From positions 124,001-188,000 of the forward strand of contig CAMZDG010000002.1 in NCBI GenBank assembly GCA_947305245.1: a stretch of 64,000 bases of DNA. The letters are read 5' to 3'. Source of the DNA: an uncultured Lachnospiraceae bacterium (GTDB lineage: Bacteria > Bacillota > Clostridia > Lachnospirales > Lachnospiraceae). A program made the position numbers and the translations under genes. Positions 1 to 9,355 of the stretch are shown here, one piece after another (within the stretch, counting starts at the first letter, position 1; every line of letters begins with the position of its first letter). The notes below the pieces were generated by a model. The model was given only the letters and a program-made list of their open reading frames with translations. It was not told the DNA's origin and searched no databases.

Positions 1-258
1 GCGCATGTCACTTCTTCCGGAGGGGTCACCGATCATGGCCGTTCCGCCGCCGATCAGTGCGATGGGACGGTTCCCTGCCATCTGCAATCTCTTCATCAGG
101 CAAAGTGCCATAAAGTGTCCCACGTGAAGGCTGTCCGCCGTAGGGTCAAACCCAATGTAGAATACTGCCTTCCCATTGTTGATGAGGTCTTTGATCTCCT
201 CCTCATCCGTCAGCTGTGCCAGAAGTCCTCTGGCCTTCAGTTCGTCAAAAATCGTCAT
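1..258 (-). CDS. tyrS: Tyrosyl-tRNA synthetase, N-terminal part (cut by window edge)
   Basis: Charges tRNA-Tyr with tyrosine in the cytoplasm. The visible 86 codons start [20 protein letters not shown] and contain the class I opening segment with [12 protein letters not shown], whose HVGH is the HIGH-type ATP-binding signature, followed by [17 protein letters not shown], typical of bacterial TyrRS. The ATG at 258 sits behind an AGAGAGGAAAAG ribosome site. A tyrosine T-box leader lies directly upstream, which supports the identity independently. The rest of the gene runs off the left edge, so the KMSKS motif and the anticodon-binding domain cannot be checked. Confidence 0.95.
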   Translation of the reverse strand, partial: MTIFDELKARGLLAQLTDEEEIKDLINNGKAVFYIGFDPTADSLHVGHFMALCLMKRLQMAGNRPIALIGGGTAMIGDPSGRSDMR

Positions 259-600
259 TTCTTTTCCTCTCTTTCCGCATCTTTGCAAATGATTAGGGAG
301 AATCAAGGGTCAGCTTTCAAACAAAAAAAGCCCACCCTCTCGAAAGGGTGAGCCCTCACTCACGTTACCACCTTTGTTCCCGCGCATCTCACGATACGCA
401 GCTCAGCGAGTATCCATCAATACTCTTGTCCGATATCGGGGACTACCGTCAAAGCCTACTCTCGCATCTTTCGAAAACGGTTTCAGTTTGCTGCTCCGGG
501 ACGTATTCCCAAAAGACCTTTCGCGCCTCTCACCCACCGGCAACTCTCTGTCAAAAGCTTCCTTCTGGTACTCTTTCCCTTCATCGCATTTAAATATGTT
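259..600 (-). promoter_or_regulatory. Tyrosine-specific T-box riboswitch leader
   Basis: Leader RNA that senses uncharged tRNA-Tyr. Read on the minus strand it has the stem I start GATGAAGGGAAAGAGTA, an AGAGAG motif, a specifier segment GGGAATACGTCC in which TAC is the Tyr codon, and the antiterminator core AAAGGTGGTAACGTG just before a terminator hairpin. Order and spacing match class I T-boxes. Uncharged tRNA-Tyr should stabilise the antiterminator and permit tyrS transcription. The T-box core is GGTGGTAACG rather than the usual GGTGGTACCGCG. Confidence 0.92.
323..357 (-). terminator. T-box intrinsic terminator
   Basis: Minus strand shows GCTCACCCTTTCGAGAGGGTGGGC followed by TTTTTTTG. The 5' arm overlaps the 3' part of the antiterminator, as needed for mutually exclusive folding. 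Confidence 0.88.
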
Positions 601-606
601 ATTGTG

Positions 607-635
607 ATAGTAAAACTTCCAAGCCGCTTTGTCAA
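607..635 (-). promoter_or_regulatory. Sigma-A type promoter of the tyrS T-box transcript
   Basis: TTGACA (630-635), 17-nt spacer, TACTAT (607-612). Predicted start of transcription is near 600, just ahead of T-box stem I. Confidence 0.85.
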
Positions 636-701
636 GAGTTTTTTATGTTTCGCCTTCTACCTTTATGACATTACCAGTTTGTCTTTTCCTGCTTCCCGTG
701 C

Positions 702-731
702 TTGACGGAAAGATTTTGCGTACCATATAAT
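702..731 (+). promoter_or_regulatory. Promoter of the methyltransferase gene
   Basis: TTGACG (702-707), 18-nt spacer, perfect TATAAT (726-731). It leaves a leader of about 50 nt before the ATG at 787. Confidence 0.75.
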
Positions 732-786
732 AATCTTGTCACTGATAAGGCCGCGCGATCCTGCCACATGGCAACCATAAGAACCT

Positions 787-1590
787 ATGCATCTGGACGA
801 ATTATTATATCAATTTCATAAAGATCACGGGAAGGATCATGTCGTGGAAAAATTCCAGGATGATCTGGATCCTGATATCACCTTTTACGTGGTGGACCGC
901 ACCTCCGCCCTGCTCCCTCATTACGATACGCGCAGGCTGGTCTTTCGAAGCGGTTCCACCTATGCCTACTCCTCGATCTACCTGGATAAGAGCCGCCGCA
1001 TTCAGCCGATTTATGAAATCGTACAACGCCTTGCGGAAAGCTATTTTCCCAAGATGGAGCAGCTTGAGAGCGCTTTGGTGCTTGGCTGCGCAGGCTGTTC
1101 CGTGCCTCGTTTTCTCGCCTTAAGCAATGAAAACTGTAGGATTGACGGAGTCGAATATTCCGAAAAGATGGTTGAGATCGCAAGGAAATATTTCATTAAC
1201 GATCCCATCTATGACCATTTTCAGTTGATCCATGACGACGCTTTCTCCTTTGTGAAAAAGACGAAGGAGAAATATAACTTTATTTTTGTCGACGTTTTTC
1301 AGGCAGAAACAAATCATCCGACGATGCTGTCGGATGATTTCGTTCACGACGTGGATTCCATCACCGAGGAGGAATCCATTTCCGTCTTTAATCTTTTAAG
1401 CCTTAGCCGGGAAGAATGTATGAAATTTGCGCTTCGTCACGCGGAAGAATTCTCCGCGGCATATGTCTTTGACGAAATGTTCCATTATTACGTCGTCTTT
1501 GTCAAGACTGCCAAGTCTTCCAGTCTAAAGGGTTTTGAAAGCAGAGCGACGAAATATGTCCGACTCCTCGAGCGCTATTTCAGTCATTAA
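787..1590 (+). CDS. Spermidine synthase-like SAM-dependent methyltransferase
   Basis: A 267-residue protein with a Rossmann methyltransferase core. The glycine-rich SAM loop is VLGCAGCSVPRFLA (about residues 98-111), followed by an acidic strand end DGVEYSEKMVEIAR and a later YNFIFVDVFQ segment. This is the layout of the spermidine synthase/SpeE-like superfamily, but the polyamine-site residues are not obvious, so the substrate is unknown. It is monocistronic, with its own promoter, and converges on the VWA gene with a 10-bp gap. The ribosome site before the ATG is weak. The family fold is fairly certain and the function is not. Confidence 0.8.
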   Translation: MHLDELLYQFHKDHGKDHVVEKFQDDLDPDITFYVVDRTSALLPHYDTRRLVFRSGSTYAYSSIYLDKSRRIQPIYEIVQRLAESYFPKMEQLESALVLGCAGCSVPRFLALSNENCRIDGVEYSEKMVEIARKYFINDPIYDHFQLIHDDAFSFVKKTKEKYNFIFVDVFQAETNHPTMLSDDFVHDVDSITEEESISVFNLLSLSREECMKFALRHAEEFSAAYVFDEMFHYYVVFVKTAKSSSLKGFESRATKYVRLLERYFSH

Positions 1591-1600
1591 GAAGATGAAA

Positions 1601-2812
1601 CTATCGATTCACCATCAGCTTTACCATGGCCTGATTGAGTCCGTCCACCGTCAGCTTATACATGGGAAACAGCTCCTTGATCGCCGTCTCTGCCTCTCTC
1701 CAGGGCGCCCTGCCGGGTGCCATCTTCGGATTGAGCCATACCACCTTCTTATAATGCCGCTTGATCTGATTCAGCCACTGCCATCCGGAAAGTCCTCCGT
1801 TGGGCCCGCGATAATTTCCGGTGTCTGAATACAATTCCTCCGGCGCCATCGCCGCATCTCCCACGATGATCACCTTATAATCGCTGTCCACGTTGCGGAA
1901 CATCCATTCCGTGTCCACCCAGTCCCCGTTCTCGCATTCCGGCGTCTTATAGACCTTGCTGTAGATGCAATTATGGAAATAATAGGTCTTTACGTCCTTA
2001 TAATGATTGGACTTATGGACTGCCTGGAACAATTCGTTCAGGAGACTGCTAAACGGGATCATCGTGCCACCCGAATCCATGAGAAGCAAAAGCTTCACCG
2101 CATTCTTCCTGGGCTTTTTCATCACGATCTGAAGGCATCCGCCGTTATTACAGGTCTTATCCACGGTCCCGTCAATGTCGAGCTCTGTCTCCGGAATGTC
2201 CAGCCTCGAGGAAAACTGTCTGAGCTTACGAAAGGCCAGCTGGAACTGACGATTGTCCAAAACCCTGTCATCTCGGAAATCCCTGTATTTTCTCGCGCCC
2301 ACCACGGAAAACGCAGACTGATACCCCGTCTGACCGCCGACGCGAACGCCTCCGACGTTGCCTCCCATGTTACCAAAGGAGGTCTTGCCCATCGTTCCGA
2401 TCCAAAAGCTTCCGCCATTATGCTCTTCATTCTGATCACGAAGGCGTTGCTTAAAGGTCTCCTCCACCATTTCCTTGTCGACCTGAATGTCTTCCATTTG
2501 GTTTAAGTGCGCCCTTGCCTCTTCATGCGCAAGCTCCATCATGTCAGACTTATCCAGCCAGCGGAGCATCTGCGCTCCGACTTCCGTCTCCTTCTGTGCA
2601 GGCTTAAAGCACTCGTCGAACGCCATGTCAAACTTGTCATAATCCGTCTCACTTTTCACCAGGATCATGCGCGCAACAAAATAAAACTGCGTCAGCGAAC
2701 TCCCGCAAAGCCCTTGATCCAGAGCCTCCTGCAAGGTAAGGAATTCCCCCAGTGTCACATGCAGCCCCTTACTTCTTAAATTTTCGAAAAACTGGGTAAA
2801 CACTACACCCAT
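1601..2812 (-). CDS. VWA domain protein (CoxE-like) paired with MoxR
   Basis: A 403-residue cytoplasmic protein. The first 110 residues are helical. A Gly-rich stretch (GNMGGNVGGVRVGGQTG) lies near 150-165. A von Willebrand A-like domain follows from about 235, beginning VKLLLLMDSGGTM, with YKVIIVGDAAM further on. The metal site normally reads DxSxS; here it is DSGGT, so the first serine is replaced by glycine. It lies 23 bp behind the MoxR ATPase, the usual partner that remodels such proteins. The ATG at 2812 is only 2 nt from its GGAGG; a GTG at 2803 is better spaced and gives the family-like start VFTQFFENL. Confidence 0.85.
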   Translation of the reverse strand: MGVVFTQFFENLRSKGLHVTLGEFLTLQEALDQGLCGSSLTQFYFVARMILVKSETDYDKFDMAFDECFKPAQKETEVGAQMLRWLDKSDMMELAHEEARAHLNQMEDIQVDKEMVEETFKQRLRDQNEEHNGGSFWIGTMGKTSFGNMGGNVGGVRVGGQTGYQSAFSVVGARKYRDFRDDRVLDNRQFQLAFRKLRQFSSRLDIPETELDIDGTVDKTCNNGGCLQIVMKKPRKNAVKLLLLMDSGGTMIPFSSLLNELFQAVHKSNHYKDVKTYYFHNCIYSKVYKTPECENGDWVDTEWMFRNVDSDYKVIIVGDAAMAPEELYSDTGNYRGPNGGLSGWQWLNQIKRHYKKVVWLNPKMAPGRAPWREAETAIKELFPMYKLTVDGLNQAMVKLMVNR

Positions 2813-2835
2813 TTCCTCCCACAGAAAATTATGCT

Positions 2836-3651
2836 TTAATGATTTCCATGTTTTACAAGTTCAAGGTCCTCATCCTTCTTAACCACGACGCCGACGAACG
2901 GCAGCTCCGCCTTGATCCTGTCGGCTGAAATGCCTCCGATCTGCAATGCATTGACCCAATCGATCAGCTCGGATGTACTGGGCTTTTTTCGAATGTCATG
3001 AATGGCACGGATCTCATAAAACGCATCCATGGCCTGCTTCAGCAGATTCTCCTCTACCTGCGGGAAATGTACGCGAACGATCTCCTCCATCAATGCCTTG
3101 TCAGGGAAATCAATGTAATGGAAAATACAACGGCGAAGGAACGCGTCCGGCAGCTCTTTTTCCGCATTGGAGGTGATGATCACAATGGGGCGATGCTTTG
3201 CCTTGATGGTACGCTTCGTCTCGTTGATATAGAATTCCATCTGGTCCAGCTCCCAAAGAAGGTCGTTGGGGAACTCCAGGTCCGCCTTGTCGATCTCATC
3301 GATGAGAAGCACGACCTGATCTTCACTGTCGAACGCTTCACCGAGCTTTCCAAGCTTGATATATTTTGCGATATCATCCACGCCTTCCACGCCGAACTGA
3401 CCGTCGTAGAGTCTCTGGATGGTGTCATATACGTAAAGCCCTTCCTGGGCCTTCGTCGTCGACTTGATGTTCCAGATGATCAGTCTCTTGCCAAGGTTCT
3501 TTGCAACCGCCTCTGCCAGCATCGTCTTTCCTGTGCCCGGCTCTCCCTTGATCAGCAAAGGCTTTTTTAAAGCGATCGCTATATTAACGCTTGCCATCAA
3601 TTCCTGACTTGCGACATATTCTCTTGTTCCCTGAAAATTCTGCTGTTCCAT
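2836..3651 (-). CDS. MoxR-family AAA+ ATPase
   Basis: A 271-residue AAA+ chaperone-like ATPase. Walker A is KGEPGTGKTML, Walker B is VVLLIDEIDKAD, sensor 1 is PIVIITSNAEKELPDA, and the arginine finger region is FLRRCIF. MoxR proteins act with VWA proteins to insert metals or assemble complexes, and a VWA gene follows directly. An in-frame ATG lies 51 nt upstream at 3702, but the ATG at 3651 has the GAGGG ribosome site and matches family length. The target of this MoxR/VWA pair cannot be read from the context. Confidence 0.9.
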   Translation of the reverse strand: MEQQNFQGTREYVASQELMASVNIAIALKKPLLIKGEPGTGKTMLAEAVAKNLGKRLIIWNIKSTTKAQEGLYVYDTIQRLYDGQFGVEGVDDIAKYIKLGKLGEAFDSEDQVVLLIDEIDKADLEFPNDLLWELDQMEFYINETKRTIKAKHRPIVIITSNAEKELPDAFLRRCIFHYIDFPDKALMEEIVRVHFPQVEENLLKQAMDAFYEIRAIHDIRKKPSTSELIDWVNALQIGGISADRIKAELPFVGVVVKKDEDLELVKHGNH

Positions 3652-3702
3652 TTTTCCCTCTTTTCCGTCAACGTCACCTGGCGTCAACCATCTATTTTTC
3701 AC

Positions 3703-3731
3703 TTGATTTTGCCTTGTAAAGAATCTATAAT
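3703..3731 (+). promoter_or_regulatory. Promoter of the acyltransferase gene
   Basis: TTGATT (3703-3708), 17-nt spacer, perfect TATAAT (3726-3731). It lies in the short divergent gap between moxR and the acyltransferase. Confidence 0.75.
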
Positions 3732-3770
3732 GAACCTGTCACTTCCATCCATCAGAAACGGGGAAAACTC

Positions 3771-4829
3771 ATGGACCAAAAACGCAGAATTCCACAATTT
3801 GATCTTCTTCGAATCATTGCTTGCTATGGCGTCGTTTCCATCCACGCATCCGCACGGCTATGGTATTACCTGCCCATACGTTCCGCGGATTTTGTGATCA
3901 CAAATGGCATCAATTCGTTGTCTCGCTTTTGCGTGCCAATGTTTCTGATGATCAGCGGTGCTTTGTTTTTGGCTCCGGATCGTGAGATTACCCTAAAAAA
4001 ACTTTGGGGCGTACACATCCTCCGTTTGTTTGTGATCTATGTCCTTTGGTCCTGCATCTACGGGATCAAAACCTATCAGGTCAGTGCTTCGGCTTCTTTT
4101 TCTGCAAAGGAGCTCATAAAATACATGATCTCCGGCTATTATCATCTATGGTTCCTTCCCATGCTGATCGGCATTTATGCCTTGATCCCCATCTTGCGGA
4201 AGTGGATCGGTGTTGCATCGAAGAAGGACCTACAATACTTTTTGTTCTTATTCTTCGCGTTTCTGATCCTGAAAACCACGATCAGTTGCTTTATCCTTAA
4301 TCCAGAGTTGTTGGAACAGTTGGGGAACCTTTCCGCCATCCCTCTGGCCTGCAGCTACGCAGGGTATTTTGTGCTCGGTTATTACCTATATCACATTGGG
4401 ATCCCTGAGAAATGGAATCACCGGCTTTATCTATCCTTCCCAGTCTGTTGCATGCTTAATGTCCTGATCAGCACATGGCTCATTTGGCGTAACGATAAAT
4501 TACTTTCCGATTTTTCCAACAGCTTTGGCCTTTTCACCTTTTTTATCACGATCTCGCTGTTTCAATTTGCGACAAGATTTTTGACTGACAAAGTGTTTCA
4601 GACCTCGCATCCAAAATTCGAGAGGGCACTTTCCTTTGTTTCAGGTTCAACGCTTGGCATTTATGTCATGCATCTCCTTCTGATCGATCTTCCTCAGATG
4701 AGAAGCATTTATGACAGCCTGCCACCCATTCTTTCCATTCCGATCGTGACGATGCTTTGCTTTCTATTCAGCTTTATCATCGCTACGGTATTAAGAAAAA
4801 TCCCATTTGTCGGAAAGTTCCTTTGCTGA
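3771..4829 (+). CDS. Acyltransferase family 3 membrane protein
   Basis: A 352-residue protein with about ten hydrophobic segments. It opens with RIPQFDLLRIIACYGVVSIHA, the Acyl_transf_3 pattern of an N-terminal arginine/aspartate helix followed by a conserved histidine. GSTLGIYVMHLLLIDL near the C-terminus is also typical (WecH/OafA-type O-acetyltransferases). Such enzymes acetylate surface polysaccharide or other envelope glycans. The gene stands alone and its stop codon lies inside a bidirectional terminator. The acceptor is unknown, as there is no glycan cluster nearby. Confidence 0.88.
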   Translation: MDQKRRIPQFDLLRIIACYGVVSIHASARLWYYLPIRSADFVITNGINSLSRFCVPMFLMISGALFLAPDREITLKKLWGVHILRLFVIYVLWSCIYGIKTYQVSASASFSAKELIKYMISGYYHLWFLPMLIGIYALIPILRKWIGVASKKDLQYFLFLFFAFLILKTTISCFILNPELLEQLGNLSAIPLACSYAGYFVLGYYLYHIGIPEKWNHRLYLSFPVCCMLNVLISTWLIWRNDKLLSDFSNSFGLFTFFITISLFQFATRFLTDKVFQTSHPKFERALSFVSGSTLGIYVMHLLLIDLPQMRSIYDSLPPILSIPIVTMLCFLFSFIIATVLRKIPFVGKFLC

Positions 4830-4846
4830 TCAGCAAGGGAACTTTT
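4813..4846. terminator. Bidirectional intrinsic terminator
   Basis: A 16-bp near-perfect stem, AAAGTTCCTTTGCTGA against TCAGCAAGGGAACTTT with one wobble pair, flanked by T-rich DNA on both strands. It serves the plus-strand acyltransferase and the minus-strand gpsA, which end on either side. Confidence 0.85.
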
Positions 4847-5854
4847 TTATACCCAGCTTGCGACCGAAACCTCGCTCTTTTTATCACGAAGCATCAGTTC
4901 CTTCACTGCCTGTGCGGGATCCTTCCCTTCAAACAAAACCTGGTTCACCTGCGTGATAATGGGAAGCTGTACCTGATATTTCTCTGCCAGCTTCATCGCA
5001 GCCTTCGCGGAATAAACGCCCTCCACGATCTGCTGTACCTCATCCATGGCCTGCTGATAGGTCTTTCCCTGCCCGATGAGAATACCGGCCCTGCGGTTTC
5101 TCGAGTGCATGCTGGCACAGGTTACGATCAGGTCGCCAATTCCAGTCAGTCCGCTAAAGGTCTCTGCCTTTCCGCCCATGGCCGTTCCGAGCCTGGAAAT
5201 CTCCGTAATGCCTCTTGTGATCAGGGCTGCCTTCGCATTGTCGCCATATCCCAATCCATCCGCGATTCCTGCGGCCAGGGCCACTACGTTCTTTAATGAC
5301 CCGCCCAGCTCGATCCCTAAGATGTCAGGGCTGGTATAAACTCGAAATACCGGGCTCATAAAGACATTCTGAATATACTCTGCCGTATCGCGGCTCTTTG
5401 CTCCGACCACAACGGTCGTAGGCAGGCCCCTGCCAACCTCCTCCGCATGAGAAGGTCCTGAGAGAACCGCCACGTTGGCCTGAGGGATCTCCTCCTCAAT
5501 GATCTGGGAAAGCGTCATCATGGTCGCTTCCTCAATTCCCTTTGCCACGTTGACAATGATCTGGCCGGGCGCCACCAGGGACGAGATCTGATCCGCCACC
5601 TTTCTGGTAAACTTACTTGCAACCGCCATCACGACGATGCTCTGGCCCTTGACGGCCTCCTCGTCATCCATCGTAAACTTCAATTCTTCCGGCAAGATGA
5701 CGCCGGGAAGCATCTGATGCTCATGCTTTTCGCGTACAATTTGGATCTCTTTTTCAACGGCTGACCATACGGTCACTTCATGACCATTCTTGCAAAGCAA
5801 TACGGAAAGGGCGATCCCCCAAGTACCTCCGCCCATAATGCTAACTCTTGCCAT
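4847..5854 (-). CDS. gpsA: Glycerol-3-phosphate dehydrogenase (NAD(P)+)
   Basis: Reduces dihydroxyacetone phosphate to sn-glycerol-3-phosphate, the backbone precursor for phospholipids. At 335 residues it has the normal length. The N-terminal dinucleotide fold is GGGTWGIALSVLLCKNGHEV, the conserved block LSGPSHAEEVGRGLPTTV is present, and the substrate lobe contains GIELGGSLKNVVALAAGIADG with its catalytic lysine. It is the last gene of the DUF512-der-plsY-gpsA operon and lies 51 bp behind plsY, whose enzyme uses its product. Confidence 0.97.
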   Translation of the reverse strand: MARVSIMGGGTWGIALSVLLCKNGHEVTVWSAVEKEIQIVREKHEHQMLPGVILPEELKFTMDDEEAVKGQSIVVMAVASKFTRKVADQISSLVAPGQIIVNVAKGIEEATMMTLSQIIEEEIPQANVAVLSGPSHAEEVGRGLPTTVVVGAKSRDTAEYIQNVFMSPVFRVYTSPDILGIELGGSLKNVVALAAGIADGLGYGDNAKAALITRGITEISRLGTAMGGKAETFSGLTGIGDLIVTCASMHSRNRRAGILIGQGKTYQQAMDEVQQIVEGVYSAKAAMKLAEKYQVQLPIITQVNQVLFEGKDPAQAVKELMLRDKKSEVSVASWV

Positions 5855-5905
5855 ACTCCCTCTTTTCTGGTTCTTATCGAACCGAAGTCTCCTCTTTACG
5901 TCAGA

Positions 5906-6559
5906 CTAGTCCACTTGATTCTTCTTGCTCAGATAGGTCTTTCGTTCATTCCCGTGGATCAGGCGTACGATATTCTCTCGATGCTTCCAAAATGCCAGCG
6001 CCAGCAGAAAGAAAAACACTATGTAGGCCTCGATCAGCGTCGCCTGCGACGCATTTGGAAAGTACCCCAGCTGTCCGCAGACCACCAACAGGATCATCAA
6101 GACGCAATACGTTAAAAGCGAACAAAGCGACACCAGGTGCGTCAGAAAAAAGCATCCGAAGAAGGTGATAATGCCAATTACCATGATCAGCGGATCAAGC
6201 GCGATGACCATACCCGCCGTCGCCGCAATGCCCTTGCCTCCCTTGAACTTCATGTAAAAGGGATAATTATGTCCCAAGACGGTTCCTGCACAGGTATAGA
6301 GGCAAAGAGGCAGGATGATGTCCTCATAAGTTTGACCAAACAGGATCCGCACCAGCGTGATCGCCAAAATGCACTTCAGCGCATCCCCTAAGAAAACAAT
6401 GAGTCCGGCCTTTTTCCCGAGTACGCGAAGCGCGTTGGTGGTACCGGAATTCCCGCTGCCATGCTCCCTGATGTCGATCCCTTTCAGTTTTCCGTAAAAA
6501 AATGCAGTTTGAAACAATCCAAACACATAACCGATCAATACTGCGATCACACGTACCAT
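5906..6559 (-). CDS. plsY: Glycerol-3-phosphate acyltransferase PlsY
   Basis: Membrane enzyme that transfers an acyl group from acyl-phosphate to glycerol-3-phosphate, the first step of phosphatidic acid synthesis. The 217-residue sequence has the three PlsY signatures: HGSGNSGTTNALRVLGKKAG, the GHNYPFYMKFKGGKGIAAT glycine loop, and a third conserved region in the last third, with about five membrane segments. It lies between der and gpsA, so the enzymes making and using glycerol-3-phosphate are co-transcribed. Confidence 0.97.
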   Translation of the reverse strand: MVRVIAVLIGYVFGLFQTAFFYGKLKGIDIREHGSGNSGTTNALRVLGKKAGLIVFLGDALKCILAITLVRILFGQTYEDIILPLCLYTCAGTVLGHNYPFYMKFKGGKGIAATAGMVIALDPLIMVIGIITFFGCFFLTHLVSLCSLLTYCVLMILLVVCGQLGYFPNASQATLIEAYIVFFFLLALAFWKHRENIVRLIHGNERKTYLSKKNQVD

Positions 6560-6575
6560 TTTTTAGTTCCTCACT

Positions 6576-7910
6576 TTACTTTTCCTCTCCTCGCTCCCGA
6601 ATGATGAAACGAAGCGGGGTTCCCTTAAACCCGAAGGTCTCTCGGATCTGATTCTCAATATATCTCGTATAGGAGAAATGCATCAATTCCTTGTCATTGA
6701 CAAAGATGACAAAGGTCGGCGGCTTCACCGCAACCTGCGTGATATAATAGAGCTTCAGTCGTTTTCCCTTGTCCGTGGGGGGCTGCTGCATGGCAACGGC
6801 CTGTGTCATGATCTCGTTCAGGACACCCGTCTGCACGCGCATGGAATGATTTTCACTCACTGCATCAATGGTCTCAAAGAGCTTTCCCATACGCTGCCCC
6901 GTCTGCGCGGAGATGAAAAGGAGCTCTGCATAAGGCATAAAGCTTAACGTGTTGCGGATCTTTTCCGTAAAGCGATAGATGGTCTTGTCATCCTTCGCGA
7001 TCGCATCCCACTTATTCACTGCGATGATCACGGCCTTACCGCGGTCATGCGCGATCCCGGCGATCTTTGCATCCTGCTCCGTCACGCCCTCCTTCGCATC
7101 AATGACGAGAACGGCAATGTCTGCGCGCTCTACGGCGCTCACGGTGCGCACGATCATGAAATGCTCGAGCTCTTCCTTGATCTTATTCTTTCTTCGAAGT
7201 CCCGCCGTGTCAATAAAGACGTATTCCTTGCCACGATACTTGATCTCCGTGTCCACGGCGTCTCTTGTAGTGCCTGCGACGTCAGAGACGATCAGACGGT
7301 TCTCACCAAGGAGCTTATTGATGATGGAGGATTTCCCTACGTTAGGCTTTCCAATAATGGCGATCTTCGGCCGTTCATCTTCCTCGTCCTGCACGCTGCT
7401 CTCCGGGAAATGCGCGCTGACTACCTCGAGCATGTCCCCAAGTCCGGTGCGGTTCGCCGCAGAGATGGGAATGGGATCCCCGATCCCAAGATTATAAAAC
7501 TCGTAGACGTCCGCCATAAATTTCTTGACCGAATCCACCTTATTCACGACAAGCACCACGGGCTTTTTCGATCTGCGGAGCAGGTCTGCCACCTTCGAAT
7601 CTGCGTCCTGCAGGCCCTGTTTCACGTCCACCAGGAAAATGATCACGTCCGCGGTGTCGATGGCGATCTGTGCCTGTTCCCGCATCTGCGAAAGGATCAC
7701 GTCCTTCGATTCCGGCTCAATGCCTCCCGTGTCGATCAGCGTAAAGGTGCGATCCAGCCAGGTGACGTCCGCATAGATACGGTCCCTTGTAATGCCGGGC
7801 GTGTCCTTTACGATGGATATGTCTTCTCCTGCCAATGCATTAAACAGCGTTGACTTTCCCACGTTGGGTCTTCCAACCACTGCCACGATCGGCTTTCTGC
7901 TCTTACTCAT
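6576..7910 (-). CDS. der: Ribosome biogenesis GTPase Der (EngA)
   Basis: Double GTPase required for 50S subunit assembly. The 444 residues carry two G domains in tandem: the first with GRPNVGKST near residue 11 and DTGGIE, the second with GKPNVGKSS near residue 187 and DTAGLRRK, plus NKVD and NKWD specificity motifs. The C-terminal KH-like domain runs from about 355 to the end. Length and order are standard. The gene is 16 bp ahead of plsY and 22 bp behind the radical SAM gene. Confidence 0.98.
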   Translation of the reverse strand: MSKSRKPIVAVVGRPNVGKSTLFNALAGEDISIVKDTPGITRDRIYADVTWLDRTFTLIDTGGIEPESKDVILSQMREQAQIAIDTADVIIFLVDVKQGLQDADSKVADLLRRSKKPVVLVVNKVDSVKKFMADVYEFYNLGIGDPIPISAANRTGLGDMLEVVSAHFPESSVQDEEDERPKIAIIGKPNVGKSSIINKLLGENRLIVSDVAGTTRDAVDTEIKYRGKEYVFIDTAGLRRKNKIKEELEHFMIVRTVSAVERADIAVLVIDAKEGVTEQDAKIAGIAHDRGKAVIIAVNKWDAIAKDDKTIYRFTEKIRNTLSFMPYAELLFISAQTGQRMGKLFETIDAVSENHSMRVQTGVLNEIMTQAVAMQQPPTDKGKRLKLYYITQVAVKPPTFVIFVNDKELMHFSYTRYIENQIRETFGFKGTPLRFIIRERGEEK

Positions 7911-7932
7911 GTTTCAACCTAACCTTTCCAAA

Positions 7933-9279
7933 CTAACGATCCAAAAAAGCTTCCACAAAGCTTTGTCCGCTTGATTTTACAATATAAATCGGCACTTGTA
8001 AAGCCTTTTCCAAATCAGCGACGTGCAGGTCGTCCAAAAATACGTCCTCCCCGCTCCTTAGCACGTTGATCGGCAGATACAGCCTGCTTCCCTTTTCCTG
8101 GTCCTTCATCTGCGCAAGAATGTCTTGCCCCGTAAGGAGTCCTGACACCGTGATCCTCTCTCCAAAGAAATCATTTCGGATCGGATAGACATGGATCGTA
8201 AGACCCGGACAAAGCTCCGAAAGCTCCTTTGTCATGCGATCGATATAGGGATAGATGAGTCTCCCCGTCGCGAGGGAATACTCCGCCTTTAAGTCCTTTC
8301 TTGGCAGCTCTCCCAATGCCTTTCTTCTCTCCAATTCCTCATGAAATTCATTTAATAGGAGCCTTACCATGCCAACGCCGTTTTCCAGCTGTAGATAACC
8401 GTCGTAGCGGTCCTCCTCCGGCACTTCCTCCCCGGCCAGAATATACCATTCATCACTGGCATGAATGAAATGAATGCCATACTTTTCGAAACAGAGCTTC
8501 TGATAGCGGTGGATCAGCTCCAGCGTCGCCTTGGCATCCTCCTTTTCAAAGGGTTCCAATGGATATAAGCCCTCGCGATACTTTGACAGCCCCACCGGCA
8601 CCACCGAAACGCTCTGGAGATTCGGGAGATACTTCATCATTTCCTTGATCGAAAACTCCAGCTCCGCCCCGTCATTGATCCCCTTGCAAAGCACGATCTG
8701 ACCATTCATCTGAATATCCGCTTCCATAAAGCGGTCCACCTTCTTTAAGGCTTCTCCCGCAAAGCGATTGTTCAGCATCTTACAGCGAAGCTCGGGATTC
8801 ATGGTCTGGAAGGAGATATTGATGGGGCTTAAATGATATCGACAGATCCGGTCAACGTCCTTCTCCGACATATTCGTGAGCGTCACGTAGTTACCCTGCA
8901 GAAAGGAAAGCCTCGAATCATCATCCTTAAAATATAAGGTGTCCCGCATTCCCTTTGGCATCTGATCGATAAAGCAAAAGATACACTTATTATGACAATG
9001 CCGATATTCATCCATCAGCCCGCTTTCAAAGGTGATCCCAAGGTCCTCGTCGAACTCCTTGTCAACTTCAAGAAGCCACTCTTCCCCGTCTGCCTTTTCC
9101 ACCAGCACCTCAATATAATCATCCTGCACGAGAAACTGATAATCAAAGATGTCCTCGATCGGCGTGTTATCGATCGCAAGGATCGCGTCACCAGGCTCGA
9201 TCTCCATCTCCTCGGCGATACTTCCCTTGGCCACGGACTTCACAATATGCTTTTTATATTCCGCTTCCTTGCGAGCCAT
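7933..9279 (-). CDS. DUF512 radical SAM protein with N-terminal PDZ
   Basis: A 448-residue protein of the TIGR03279 type. A PDZ-like segment (residues about 10-70, VKSVAKGSIAEEMEIEPGDA) precedes a radical SAM core whose cluster motif is CHNKCIFCF, i.e. CxxxCxxC with a following Phe. The DUF512 C-terminal half ends in a segment with GLLTGQDILAQ. The biochemical role is unknown, but the neighbourhood with der-plsY-gpsA is conserved in clostridia. An in-frame GTG lies at 9300; I chose the ATG at 9279 because AGGAG sits 7 nt upstream. It heads the operon. Confidence 0.93.
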   Translation of the reverse strand: MARKEAEYKKHIVKSVAKGSIAEEMEIEPGDAILAIDNTPIEDIFDYQFLVQDDYIEVLVEKADGEEWLLEVDKEFDEDLGITFESGLMDEYRHCHNKCIFCFIDQMPKGMRDTLYFKDDDSRLSFLQGNYVTLTNMSEKDVDRICRYHLSPINISFQTMNPELRCKMLNNRFAGEALKKVDRFMEADIQMNGQIVLCKGINDGAELEFSIKEMMKYLPNLQSVSVVPVGLSKYREGLYPLEPFEKEDAKATLELIHRYQKLCFEKYGIHFIHASDEWYILAGEEVPEEDRYDGYLQLENGVGMVRLLLNEFHEELERRKALGELPRKDLKAEYSLATGRLIYPYIDRMTKELSELCPGLTIHVYPIRNDFFGERITVSGLLTGQDILAQMKDQEKGSRLYLPINVLRSGEDVFLDDLHVADLEKALQVPIYIVKSSGQSFVEAFLDR

Positions 9280-9326
9280 GTTCGTCTCCTGTTTTTTCAC
9301 TTGGGCAACTGCCCGACAACATCTCT

Positions 9327-9355
9327 AGTATACCCGAAATCTCTTGACGTGTCGA
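9327..9355 (-). promoter_or_regulatory. Promoter of the DUF512-der-plsY-gpsA operon
   Basis: TCGACA (9350-9355), 17-nt spacer, TATACT (9327-9332). Its -35 directly abuts the -35 of the divergent prs promoter. Confidence 0.7.

Noticed and set aside
348..607. Small plus-strand coding frames at 348-607
   Set aside because: They run antisense through the T-box leader and have no ribosome site or family similarity.
4004..4300. 98-residue frame inside the acyltransferase gene
   Set aside because: A shadow frame with no ribosome site; the membrane protein frame is clearly coding.
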